Shown: one piece after another, positions 1 to 8,800 of the stretch
Position numbering within the stretch: position 1 is the stretch's first letter
How the letters are laid out: each line of letters starts with the position of its first letter
Assembly (NCBI GenBank): GCA_041675285.1
Contig: JBAYTZ010000003.1
Span: forward strand, 1 to 64,000
From: Candidatus Delongbacteria bacterium
GTDB lineage: Bacteria; CAIWAD01
Length of the DNA stretch: 64,000 bases
Direction of reading: 5' to 3'
Notes under the pieces: model-generated
Seen by the model: only the letters and a program-made list of their open reading frames with translations
The model's database searches: none
Told to the model about the DNA's origin: nothing
Translations under genes and position numbers: made by a program

Positions 1-408
1 CGCCTGATTCTCGGCGCAGCTGCCGCCGGTGGCGCGCAGGGTCAGCACCGCGCGCTCCTCTTCCTGCAGGCGCGTCACCAGGGCCGGGGGCAGCTCGCCG
101 TCCAGCAGGCCTTGCGCGGACCAACCGACCACCGGGCGCAGGGCGTCGTCGCCCGAGGCCAGGATCCAGCCGCCCTGATTCAGGCTGACCAGGTAGAAGA
201 CCGGCTCGGCGGCTTCCCAGGCCAGCGCGTGGACGCTGCTGATCTGGGCCTCCTGGAAGCCCGCGCTCCGGGCGGCCCAGGCTGCGGCCATGGCGCTCAC
301 CTGCGTCGGGCCCATCGGGGCGGCCCACGCCGGGGTCAGGTTCAGGGTCAGGGCGGAAAGCAGACCGGTCAGGGTCAGGGTGCGGGTGAGGGTGAAATTC
401 CGTGCCAT
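1..408 (-). CDS. Secreted C10 (streptopain-like) cysteine protease, N-terminal part, runs off the window
   Basis: This is the first 136 codons of a gene that continues beyond base 1. Residues 1-30 form a signal peptide (basic start, Leu/Thr-rich core, AWAA cleavage region). The rest matches the Spi inhibitor/propeptide domain found in front of C10 peptidases: a FYLVSLNQGGWILASGDD-type strand pair followed by LRPVVGWSAQG and an acidic/proline turn (ELPPAL). In streptopain-family zymogens this domain covers the active site and is removed on activation. The catalytic Cys/His domain is outside the window, so activity cannot be judged. The ATG at 406-408 has a strong AGGAGG ribosome binding site, and a sigma-54-type promoter sits about 30 bases upstream. 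A C-terminal sorting domain is expected from its neighbours but cannot be seen. Confidence 0.8.
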   Translation of the reverse strand, partial: MARNFTLTRTLTLTGLLSALTLNLTPAWAAPMGPTQVSAMAAAWAARSAGFQEAQISSVHALAWEAAEPVFYLVSLNQGGWILASGDDALRPVVGWSAQGLLDGELPPALVTRLQEEERAVLTLRATGGSCAENQA

Positions 409-437
409 GGGAGCCTCCTGGTTACGGGCTCCTTATT

Positions 438-454
438 GGCAGGGATTGTGCCAG
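438..454 (-). promoter_or_regulatory. Sigma-54-type (-24/-12) promoter for the C10 protease
   Basis: On the minus strand the sequence CTGGCACAATCCCTGCC carries a perfect CTGGCAC -24 element, GG-N10-GC spacing and a CTGC -12 element. Transcription would start near 428, about 20 bases before the ATG, leaving room for the AGGAGG site. The assignment rests on consensus match and position only. Confidence 0.6.
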
Positions 455-776
455 TTTGAGTCGAAAATATCTCATTGAAGATCAACAGGATCGTTTCTCA
501 GAACAAAGCGGATATCGGTTGAAATGCCCCAATCAAAGCTACGGTCAGGGTGGGGGATATCAACCGCCAGCCCGCTCCCGAACCCTCCGACTTCAGGCGG
601 CGGGACGCAGACTCCGCTTCCCAGAGGATAAAATTCCCCGCAAACCGTTCGGAATTGGATGTGAGACCGCTCACATGCCCGCCGTGGGGCCTCGCTTGTC
701 CGGGCTCACATGGCGCACGGCCATCCCAAAGCCCGGCGCTTTGGGGCAAATGAACAACAATATGGGGGAAATGCCG

Positions 777-802
777 GGGAGACCCGCCGCAGCGGGCCTC
801 CC
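777..802 (-). terminator. Hairpin terminator after the DUF4249 lipoprotein gene
   Basis: An 11-bp stem (GGGAGACCCGC on the plus strand, one G-U pair) closes a four-base loop 12 bases past the stop codon at 815. The downstream T-run on the minus strand is weak (ATTTCCCCC), so termination may be only partly intrinsic. Confidence 0.5.
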
Positions 803-814
803 GCAGAGGGTGCT

Positions 815-1834
815 TCAGCGGGGCGTGTCGTCCACGATGGCGATGCGGAAGGCCGTGCGGGCGCAACTGCCCACCACGCCCTGGCATCGATCGCCCTGCA
901 GGTTGAACTCGACGGGGTCCGTGGGCTGCTCGCGGATCCACCAGTGCGTGGTGAAGAAGAAGCGGGCCGCTGCGTCGTCCAGCCGGCGCAGGGTGATCTG
1001 GTAGTAGCCCATCCGGCGGTCCCGCAGCACGTCGCTGACATATTCGTCCTGTTCGTCGAGGAACACGAAGAAGCCCCAGGAGACCGGCTGGGCCTGCACG
1101 CGCGAACCAGGCGGCAGGCGCAGGTCGGGATAGGGGCCCACCTGCCAGGCCAGCTCCTCGTCGTCGCGCAGCCAGTGCAGACGCTCGGCGGGCGTGCGCT
1201 GCCACTCCCCGGCCACGCTGTCCCAGACCACGGCCAGGAATTCGATCTGGTACTGGTAGGGGCAACCGTCCGAGCAGCTCTGCTCGAAGTCCACAGTGAA
1301 AGCGGTGGGGTTGGAGAGGTTCTCCTCCCGGGCCGGATCGAAGACCATCAGCGTGTCCGCGTCGTAGCCGTGGCTGCGGTCGCCGGGCTTCTGCGTGAAG
1401 GCCAGGCCATCGGGACTGACGATCCGCGTCACGCCGGCGCCGCTGAAGGCCTCGCCGCGCCAGGTCCCCGCGATGGCCAGTTCCACGCTGTCCCCCGGGA
1501 CCAGCGGGAAGGCCGCCCGGTCGAACACGTAGCGGAACTGCGCGGGGTCCTCCTCCAGCGTGACGGTGGCGCCGTCGGCCAGCCGGCGCAGGGTGATCAG
1601 CGCGCCGGGCAGGAAGGTGCTGGAGTCGTTCACCGCCTGGGTCAGATCCACGGGCTGGGTCAGCCGGACCTCCTGCAGGCCGGTGTCACCGGGCTCCAGC
1701 AGCGCCACGACGGTGGCCCGCTCCAGGAAGGCGCCGGGATCGTCCTCGGGCATGTCGCCGCAGCCGGTCCAGAGGAGCAGGCCCAGCAGCAGGGCGGCCA
1801 CGGGCCGCGCCAGGGTATGGAAAGGTGCCGTCAT
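815..1834 (-). CDS. DUF4249-type outer-membrane lipoprotein
   Basis: The 339-residue protein starts with a lipoprotein signal peptide; the lipobox LLWTGC puts the lipidated Cys at residue 25. The remainder looks beta-rich and fits the DUF4249 family: an early VVALLEPGDT-type strand, a VFDRAAFPLVPGDSVELAI segment and a late YYQITLRRLDD strand. DUF4249 genes characteristically follow TonB-dependent receptor genes in Bacteroidetes, as here. They are thought to be surface partners of the receptor, but their substrates are generally unknown. I chose the ATG at 1832-1834, just after the receptor stop codon and preceded by GGAG. An upstream ATG at 1847-1849 would overlap the receptor gene. The family call rests on context plus overall pattern. 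Confidence 0.65.
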   Translation of the reverse strand: MTAPFHTLARPVAALLLGLLLWTGCGDMPEDDPGAFLERATVVALLEPGDTGLQEVRLTQPVDLTQAVNDSSTFLPGALITLRRLADGATVTLEEDPAQFRYVFDRAAFPLVPGDSVELAIAGTWRGEAFSGAGVTRIVSPDGLAFTQKPGDRSHGYDADTLMVFDPAREENLSNPTAFTVDFEQSCSDGCPYQYQIEFLAVVWDSVAGEWQRTPAERLHWLRDDEELAWQVGPYPDLRLPPGSRVQAQPVSWGFFVFLDEQDEYVSDVLRDRRMGYYQITLRRLDDAAARFFFTTHWWIREQPTDPVEFNLQGDRCQGVVGSCARTAFRIAIVDDTPR

Positions 1835-1836
1835 GC

Positions 1837-4191
1837 TTAGAATCTCCACGTCAGTTCAAGGCTGGGCAGGCGGCGGATGCCGTCCGTCAGCACCTTGGTG
1901 GGCAGTCCGCCCGGATCGTCGGTGTAGTTGAATTCCACGCCCCAGTAGTTGGGGTTGTTGAACAGGTTGAGGATGCCCATCCGGCACTCAAATTCCTTGC
2001 CGGGCTTGCGGTGCGTGAAGGTCCAGGCCAGGTCCAGCCGGTTGTAGGCCTGCAGCTGCTGCGCGTTGCGCCCGCCGTAGTTGTGCAGGATGCTCTCCTC
2101 GCCGTTCAGGCCGTCGTCCCCCAGCCAGGTGGCACTGTAGGGTTCGGTGAAGCGCGGCCCCGAGGCCCACAGCCAGGTCAGACCGGCAGAACTCTCGTTG
2201 TAGCGGAAGAAGCGCACCCACTTGCGGAAGGGCCAGCCCTTCGTTTCCTGATGGAAGAAGCTGCGGTTGGCCAGCAGGTTGAGGTTGTTGCGTTTGTCGA
2301 AGGCGGCGTAGAACGGCTTGCCGTCGTTGACTTCGTCCACGTGGCGCACGGCCCAGCCCAGGCTGTAGCCCAGCTGGCCGGTCCAGAGGCCGCGTGTGCG
2401 CTTGATGGTCAGGTCCGCGCCGAAGGATTCGCCCCGGCCTTGATAGAACAGATAGTCGTTGCTCGAGGGATCGTCCGCCTGGTGTTCATCCATCAGTGCC
2501 TTGGCCTCGGCCAGATGGTCCATCCGCTTGTGGTAGCCCTCCAGTTCCAGCGTGAAGTCGGCGGGTAGATCCGCCTCCACGCCCGCGGTGAGGTGCATCG
2601 AACGCGACGGCCGGGACGTGCTGTCCATGGAGACCCAGAGGAAACTGAAGGTGCTGCCGTCCCGCCGAAACTGCTGGATGCCCTGGTTGTAGAGTCCCCA
2701 GGCCGCCTTGAGGCGCAGGCCCTCGTTGACGTGGAGCTTCACGCCCAACCGGGGTTCCAGCCGCTCCACGGAGTAGGCGTCGCCGTCCGTCAGGCCGCCG
2801 GCCCGGAACACCACGCCCCGCAGCCCGGGCTCCACGATCACCAGCGGGTGCGGCCGCCAGCTGGCCTGGGCGTAGAGTGCGACCTCGGACATGGGCACGT
2901 CGATGTCCCACTGGTGGTTGTTGAACACCCACGCCTGGAAATTGGTGGACACGCTCTTCAGCAGCAGGCCCGTTTCCACCGACAGGGCGTCGTCGTGGTG
3001 GTACTCCAGTTGCAGGCGCGTGGACCAGTCGTTGATATGGTTGGTCTGCAGCACCAGCGCTTTTCCGCCGAAGTCCAGCTCCGTGCGGAAGCGCGAGAAG
3101 GCCACGATGGTGCGCGAATACCAGCGCGTGTTCCAGACATGGCGCCAGTTGAGGTTCAGCGCCCGGTTGCCGTATGCGAAGTCCAGCGAACTGGTGTCGA
3201 AGACGTCGTCGCCCCAGTAGCCGGTGACGGAGAGCCGGTCCTTCTCGCCCAGGTCCCAGTTGGCGCGCAACTGGGCGTCGGTGAAGTGGTAGGGTACCTC
3301 GTCCTGGGTGAAGGCCTTGGTGGCCAGGTCGATGTAACTGCGGCGCAGGGCCACCATCCACGAGGAATTGTCCAGTTTCCAGGTCGGGCCGCTGAACTGG
3401 ATCGACGAGGCCAGCGCGCCCAGGCTCACCTCGCCGTCCAGGGCCTCCTGGTTGCCCTCGCGGGAGGTCACCTGCAGCACGGCGCCCAACCGGCCGCCGT
3501 ACTGCGCGGGCCATGAACTGCGCAGCAGGTCGGTGTGCTTGACGGCGCCCGGGATGAAGGCCGAGAACAGCCCGCCCAGGTGGTTGGGGTTGTAGACCTC
3601 CACGCCGTCCAGCAGGATCAAGTTCTCGTCGGCCCGGGAGCCGCGCACGTTGAGGTCGCTGGAGAAATCGTTGGAAGGCAGCACGCCCGGCACGGTGAGC
3701 AGGGAGCGCAGCAGGTCGCGCTGGATCAGCACGGGCGCCAGATCCATCTGCTTGCGGTCCAGCCGCACGTTGCCCACGTAGACCTGCTCCTGCTTCAGCT
3801 CGCGCTCGGTCTTCTCCGCCGTCACCACCACCTCGGCCAGGGCCAGGGTGGTGGGCCGCAGGCGGATCTCCTGCAGCGGATCCAGCCCGTCCAGCAGCGT
3901 GAACTGGACCTGGCGCGGCTCGTAGCCCTGGTAGCTCGCCTCCACCTGGACGGGACCGGCCTCCAGCCCCGAGATCACAAAATAGCCGTCCAGGTTGGTG
4001 GCGGCGCCCCGACGCGGCGCCCGGCCCGTGGCGGCCTCGGCGATCAGGATTTTCAGGTTGGCCCCGATCAGGGCCTCGCCGGTGGCGTCGTCCACGACGT
4101 GGCCGTGCAGGCGGGCGGCCCGGGCGCCGGCGACGGCGCACAGGAGCAGGCCCACCAAGAGCGGCCAGCGGAAGCAGGATGTGGCGGTCAT
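1837..4191 (-). CDS. TonB-dependent outer-membrane receptor with N-terminal carboxypeptidase-like domain
   Basis: The 784-residue protein has a signal peptide (residues 1-25). It is followed by a carboxypeptidase-regulatory-like beta-sandwich (about 27-112, starting LHGHVVDDATGEALIGAN and ending in YEPRQVQF) and a plug domain (about 115-250) with VVVTAEKTER, LLTVPGVLPSNDFSSDLNVRG and LILLDGVEVYNPNHLGGLF. The remainder is a 22-strand-type barrel ending in the aromatic terminus SLELTWRF. Such receptors import or display a ligand across the outer membrane using TonB/ExbBD energy. It is transcribed first, and the DUF4249 lipoprotein gene begins three bases after its stop. No SusD, TonB or transporter gene is nearby to suggest the ligand. 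Confidence 0.9.
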   Translation of the reverse strand: MTATSCFRWPLLVGLLLCAVAGARAARLHGHVVDDATGEALIGANLKILIAEAATGRAPRRGAATNLDGYFVISGLEAGPVQVEASYQGYEPRQVQFTLLDGLDPLQEIRLRPTTLALAEVVVTAEKTERELKQEQVYVGNVRLDRKQMDLAPVLIQRDLLRSLLTVPGVLPSNDFSSDLNVRGSRADENLILLDGVEVYNPNHLGGLFSAFIPGAVKHTDLLRSSWPAQYGGRLGAVLQVTSREGNQEALDGEVSLGALASSIQFSGPTWKLDNSSWMVALRRSYIDLATKAFTQDEVPYHFTDAQLRANWDLGEKDRLSVTGYWGDDVFDTSSLDFAYGNRALNLNWRHVWNTRWYSRTIVAFSRFRTELDFGGKALVLQTNHINDWSTRLQLEYHHDDALSVETGLLLKSVSTNFQAWVFNNHQWDIDVPMSEVALYAQASWRPHPLVIVEPGLRGVVFRAGGLTDGDAYSVERLEPRLGVKLHVNEGLRLKAAWGLYNQGIQQFRRDGSTFSFLWVSMDSTSRPSRSMHLTAGVEADLPADFTLELEGYHKRMDHLAEAKALMDEHQADDPSSNDYLFYQGRGESFGADLTIKRTRGLWTGQLGYSLGWAVRHVDEVNDGKPFYAAFDKRNNLNLLANRSFFHQETKGWPFRKWVRFFRYNESSAGLTWLWASGPRFTEPYSATWLGDDGLNGEESILHNYGGRNAQQLQAYNRLDLAWTFTHRKPGKEFECRMGILNLFNNPNYWGVEFNYTDDPGGLPTKVLTDGIRRLPSLELTWRF

Positions 4192-4445
4192 CTATGTTCC
4201 TTCATGTCATGCGGTGACGGGCGGATGGCCCGGAATCAGGGTGCCTCGAACCGGCGGTGAAGTGGCGTTCACCGGCCGACCGGGCGCGGATACGGTCTAA
4301 AATAGAGCTTGAGTGGTCACGGGGAAATGGCAGCGGCCGAAAGGTGGCTCTGGAGACCGGCCCGGCCGCTGGCCGGGTTTGCGCATGCCGTTCGGGAATC
4401 GGATGTTTTCGGCCAGACAAGCCATTCCGCAAGCCGGAGACTCCC

Positions 4446-5390
4446 ATGCGCAACCGAATCCGCCCCCTGCTGATCCTGCTTCTGCTGCTTGGTTGGACCG
4501 TGCCGGCCCTGGCCTTGCGCGTGGGCGTGGCGCCGCTGGCGGGCAGCGGGTTGACCATGGACCAAGCCCGGGTGGCCCGCTCCCTGCTGGTGCACAACCT
4601 GCAGAAGGAGATGCCCGAGGATCTGGTGGTGGAGCTGCGTGGCGAGTCCTGGATGGCCCTCTCGCCGGTCCTCGAGCTGCTGGGGGAGGCCCGCGGCCAG
4701 AAGCTGGACCGCATTGTGCTGGTGAGCGCCGACCAGCTGGGGGAGAAGTTGATCTTCCAGCTGCGCGTGTTGCAGGTCTCCGACGAGCGCAATTTGTTCA
4801 CCGACTCCATGCCGGTGGCCTCCGTGGAGGATCTGGACACGGCCATGCAGCGGGCGGCCATGGCCGTGGCGCGTGGCAAGACGCTGGACGATGTGCGCGA
4901 AGTGGGTCAGGTGCTGGAGAACGAGGGCCTCAAGACACGGCATCGGACGGCCCTGCGCCAGGCCACGCTCCAGGCCGGCTACCTCTGGCCGCTGAGCGAC
5001 GAGGCGGTGGACAAGTCCGAGCGCAACTACGACGGCCACTCCCGCCGCTTCGCCTTCGCCCTCTCCAGCGGCATCGAGGATCGCAACTTCGATGCGGGCT
5101 ACACCCTGGCCTGGCGCTACGGGCCGGCGGTCCAGCTCTATTCGGACTGGCTCTTCCGGGTCCAGGACTTCTGCCCCTACCTGGGCGCGGGGCTGGGCTT
5201 CCACTGGGTGCTGGACAAGAAGCCGGACGGCGAGTACCGGATGGACGACGGCTTCCACCTGGCGGCCCGCACGGGCGTGATCCTGTTCCGCACCTATGAC
5301 TTCCAGATGAGCCTGGAGGGCGGCTACCTGGTCACCTGGAACGAGGACATCGACCGCGCCTGGCTGCTCTCCCTGGGCATCCGGCCGTAG
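4446..5390 (+). CDS. Exported protein of unknown function, possible outer-membrane beta-barrel
   Basis: The 314-residue protein has a clear signal peptide (MRNRIRPLLILLLLLGWTVPALA). The next ~140 residues look like a soluble alpha/beta domain. The C-terminal ~130 residues alternate hydrophobic and polar residues with many aromatics (FAFALSSGIEDRNFDAGYTLAWRYG, YLGAGLGFHWVL, FQMSLEGGYLVTW), as in small outer-membrane barrels, and it ends in WLLSLGIRP. I do not recognise a family. It is divergent from the TonB receptor gene. The ATG at 4446 follows a purine-rich GCCGGAG leader. Its last ~50 codons and downstream sequence are duplicated in tandem immediately after the stop. Confidence 0.6.
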   Translation: MRNRIRPLLILLLLLGWTVPALALRVGVAPLAGSGLTMDQARVARSLLVHNLQKEMPEDLVVELRGESWMALSPVLELLGEARGQKLDRIVLVSADQLGEKLIFQLRVLQVSDERNLFTDSMPVASVEDLDTAMQRAAMAVARGKTLDDVREVGQVLENEGLKTRHRTALRQATLQAGYLWPLSDEAVDKSERNYDGHSRRFAFALSSGIEDRNFDAGYTLAWRYGPAVQLYSDWLFRVQDFCPYLGAGLGFHWVLDKKPDGEYRMDDGFHLAARTGVILFRTYDFQMSLEGGYLVTWNEDIDRAWLLSLGIRP

Positions 5391-5405
5391 GAGCCCGTCC
5401 GCCCG

Positions 5406-5446
5406 GCTGGACAAATCCACCAAGTGGTGTCAGGCACCGTGCCAGA
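5406..5446 (+). repeat. 41-bp dispersed REP-like repeat, copy 1
   Basis: It begins GCTGGACAAATCC and ends GGTGTCAGGCACCGTGCCAGA. The core GGTG..CACC and the overlapping GGCAC..GTGCC can each fold back. A second copy lies at 5632-5672 and a third, inverted, at 19094-19134. Confidence 0.75.
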
Positions 5447-5460
5447 CGACGAACCGCAAG

Positions 5461-5616
5461 TACCCGATGGACGACGGTTTCCACCTGGCGGCCCGCACGG
5501 GCGAGATCCTGTTCCGCACCTACGATTTCCAGATGAGCCTGGAGGGCGGCTACCAGGCCACCTGGAACGAGGACATTGACCGCGCCTGGCTGCTCTCCCT
5601 GGGCATCCGGCCGTAG
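5461..5616 (+). pseudogene. Promoterless 3' gene fragment created by tandem duplication
   Basis: This in-frame copy of the last 51 codons of the upstream gene ends at the same stop codon. It has no start codon or ribosome binding site of its own. Substitutions at protein level are few (for example V to E in AARTGEIL and LV to QA in GGYQATW), so it decayed slowly or is young. It is a remnant and not a functional gene. Confidence 0.75.
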
Positions 5617-5631
5617 CAACCCGTCCGCCCG

Positions 5632-5672
5632 GCTGGACAATTCCCCGAAGTGGTGTCAGGCACCGTGCCAGA
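5632..5672 (+). repeat. 41-bp dispersed REP-like repeat, copy 2
   Basis: This is the second copy of the element at 5406-5446, carried along by the 226-bp duplication. It differs in the middle (ATTCCCCGAAG instead of AATCCACCAAG) while the GGTGTCAGGCACCGTGCCAGA end is unchanged. Confidence 0.75.
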
Positions 5673-5815
5673 CCACGATTCTGCCAGCCGTGTTGATTTC
5701 TTGACACCCGCGAGGCTTGAAAGCCACTCCATTCACAATGTTAAGCCGGCCAGCCAACCGGGCGCCGCGACGCTCCGGAACACTCGGAAATCCGTCCGGA
5801 AGCCCGCTCTGGCGG

Positions 5816-5830
5816 TGGCATGATCCTTGC
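5816..5830 (+). promoter_or_regulatory. Sigma-54-type promoter for the first C25-like gene
   Basis: TGGCATGATCCTTGC has GG-N10-GC spacing with a near-consensus -24 (TGGCAT) and a perfect TTGC -12. The predicted start is near 5842, about 22 bases before the ATG at 5864, with AAAGG as the ribosome binding site. Confidence 0.6.
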
Positions 5831-5863
5831 CGTGCAACCCGTGCTGCAAATGAAAGGCAAGTC

Positions 5864-8800
5864 ATGCTGCGCGTTCTGCTGTTGTTCCTGGCCTCGCTGC
5901 CCGCGCTGGCCAATTCCATGTCCGCCGATCTGGTGCTCGCCCATCCCCAGCCCTTGAGCAACGGAATGGTGCTGACCCTGGATTTCCCCGAGCCCGACCT
6001 GCTGGACGTCAGCGGCGGTCAACAGGCCCGCCTGGCGGGAGAGGGGTTGTGGGGCGTGGCCGGCTGCCCGGACTTGCCGGCCGTCATCCGCCATATCCGC
6101 ATCCCTGATCGCAGCGGCGTCACCTTGGACGTCCAGGAGGCCCGCTGGACCAGTCTGGGCCGCGTGGACATGGCCCCCGTGCAGGAACGCCTGCACACGC
6201 CCCAGGACCTGCCCCTGGCCTGGATCCGCGACGAGGCTGTCTATCAGACCGCCTCGCCCTGGCCCCAGGACTGGATTCGCCTCTCCGACCCCAAACTGCT
6301 GCGCGAGATCCGCCTGGTCACCCTGACCGTGGCGCCCCTGCGCTGGAATCCCGTCTCCGGCGAACTGCAGCGGCTGGAGTCCCTGACCGTGATGCTGGGC
6401 TTCACGGGCCACAACGAGCTCAACATGCCCCTGCGGGACGAGGACGAGGGCCTCTCCGACGACAGCGAGGGCCTGGTCTACCGCTATCACGCCGCGGAGG
6501 ACCAGTTCGTCCGCCAGATGCTGGGCCACAACCTGCTGGATCCCGTCTCGGGCGAATCCTGGCAGGAGGAAGGCTCGCTGAACGAGATCGGCTGGTCCGC
6601 GCCGGCGCTGCCGCTGAATTACCTGGTGATCTGCCGCAACGCGGCCGTCAATCAGGCGGGCTTCCAGCTCTGGCTGGAGTGGAAGCGCCGCAAGGGCCAC
6701 CACGTCACTATTCTGACGGAGACCCAGATCCCCAGCTTCAACGCCTCGAACATCCGCGCGGCCATCGTCAGCGAATACAACACCTCCGCTTTTCCGCCGC
6801 ATTACGTGATGCTGGTGGGCGACCCCACGGACGGCAGCTACACCCTGCCCACCCACCCCAGCCAGTACGACCACTACTACGCGGCTTGCATCGGCTCCGA
6901 CATCCTGGCGGACGTGGTGGTGGGGCGGGTCTCGGTGACCAGCGCCACCATGCTCAACAACGTCTTCAACAAGATCGTGGGCTACGAGACGGCCCCCTAC
7001 CTGGAGAACACCAGCTGGCTGCGCCGGGCTTCCTTCCTGACGGGCTCGGGCCACTGCGGCGAATCCATGAGCCAGCTGGCCCGGGACATCGGCTTCCAGC
7101 TGCTGCAGGAACGCGGCTATTCCCAGGTGGACACGGCCTTCTGCGCCAGCAGCCCGAGCTACGTCTACAACTGGTTCAACCAGGGCATCAGCCACTACAA
7201 TTACCGCGGCTGGATCGGGATGGAGGGGCTGGACACCAACACGCTGCTCAATCTGCAGCAGGGGCCGCGCACGCCCATCGCCGTGGTCTTCACCTGTTCC
7301 AGTGGCGAGTTCTCCCAGTCGGAATCCTGGGGTCCGGCCTATTCCGAGGCCTTCCTGCGCGGCGGGACCATCACCACGCCGGGCGGCGCGGCGGCGGCCA
7401 TGGGCTTCTGCACCTCCAACACGCACACGGCCTACAACAACCTGGTGGACGGCGGTTTCTGGAGCGCGCTGCTGGACTACCGCATTCCCCAGGTGGGCAC
7501 CTGCATGTTCCGCGGCAAGCTGGAGCTCTTCAACACCCTGCCCGACAACGACAGCAACGTCAACAACTTCTCCTACTGGGCCAACCTGATGGGCGACCCG
7601 GGCATGGAGCAGTGGTGCGGCGTGCCGGAAGTGCTGCATTTCGAGACGCTGCCCGCCGGCGGCAGCACCAGCGCCCAGGTGTTGGAACTGCGCGTGCTGA
7701 ACGCCGAGAACGCCCCGGTGGAAGGCGTGGCGGTCACCGCCTGGCAGAGCGGCGATTTGGCCGTCAGCGAACTCAGCGACGCCGAGGGCCGCGTGCAGCT
7801 CAGCCTGCCGGGCTACCCGGAAGGCGAATTGAAACTCACCGCCAGCAAGGCCTTCCACGCGCCGACCCTGGCGGCCCTGACCTTGAGCTCCCTGCCCGCG
7901 ACCCCGGTGCTGCAGGCCTTCCAAGTCGTGGACGCCAGCGGCGACGGGCTGCTGGTCCCCGGCGAGAGCTTCCAACTGCAGTTGACCCTGGCCAACGCTT
8001 CCGCCAGCGAGGCGCTGCCCGCCCTGGCGCTGAGCGTTGAGCTGGTGGACGAGGAGGCGGCCCTGATCGTGGACGGCGCGGCGGACCTGGCCGCCCTGGA
8101 AGCCCTGGGCGTGGGCGAAGTGCGGGACCAGTTGCAGCTCACCCTGGACGACAGCTGGACCGAGGGTCTGCCCCTGGAGCTGAACCTGCGCCTGGGCGCC
8201 GGCGAACAGCAATTCCTGCTGCGGGCCGTGCTGCCGGTCAGCACCCCCGTGCTGGCCATCCGCAGCGCGTCCTGGGCCACCTCGGCCCTCTATCCCGGCG
8301 AGACCAAGGACTGGGTCCTGCGCGTGGAGAACACGGGCACCATCACCAGTCACAACCTGCAGCTGGTGCCGATGTTCGGCAGCGAACTGCTCACGGTCAC
8401 GCCGGAGACCCTGACGCTGGACTCGCTGGCGGTGGGCGAGTCGGTCAACGTGACGCTCGCAGTGACCGCGGCGGCCAACCTGGTGCCGGGCTTCACGGCT
8501 CCGTTCTACCTGCTCTGGGGCGACGCGAGCCTGGAGTGCGACGGCCTGGTCACCACGGCCCTGACCCTGGGCAACCGGCTGGTCACCGATCCCACCGGCC
8601 CCGACGCCCATGGCTACTACGCCTTCGAGAGCACGGACACCCAGTGGATCCAGTCTCCCGTCTTCAACTGGATCGAGATCGCCCCCAACAACGGCGGGAC
8701 GGGCACCGTGCTCAACTTGCACGACACGGCCGACGAGGCCGACGACAGCCGGCGCGTCCAGCTGCCCTTCCCCTTCTCCGTCTACGGCGAGACCTACTCC

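Larger units (their letters stand above)
409..814. other. Intergenic region between the C10 protease and DUF4249 genes
   Basis: No convincing gene is seen in these 406 bases. The left end holds the promoter and leader of the minus-strand protease. Bases about 460-760 are less GC-rich than the surrounding genes and carry no recognisable motif. The right end holds a hairpin that probably terminates the TonB receptor/DUF4249 transcript. Confidence 0.6.
5235..5678 (+). repeat. 226-bp tandem duplication of the 3' end of the preceding gene
   Basis: Bases 5235-5452 recur at 5461-5678 with a constant offset of 226 and only scattered substitutions. Each unit holds the last ~50 codons of the barrel-like gene, its stop codon and a 41-bp dispersed repeat. 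Differences between the units show that the duplication is not fresh. Confidence 0.9.
5391..5863. other. Intergenic region with duplicated gene end and promoter
   Basis: It contains the duplicated gene fragment, two copies of the 41-bp repeat and, at its right end, the sigma-54-type promoter and leader of the C25-like gene. Bases about 5680-5810 show no further recognisable feature. Confidence 0.7.

Noticed and set aside
815..1849. Upstream ATG at 1847-1849 as start of the DUF4249 lipoprotein
   Set aside because: It would overlap the receptor gene, has no good ribosome binding site, and adds residues before a typical lipoprotein signal that starts at 1834.
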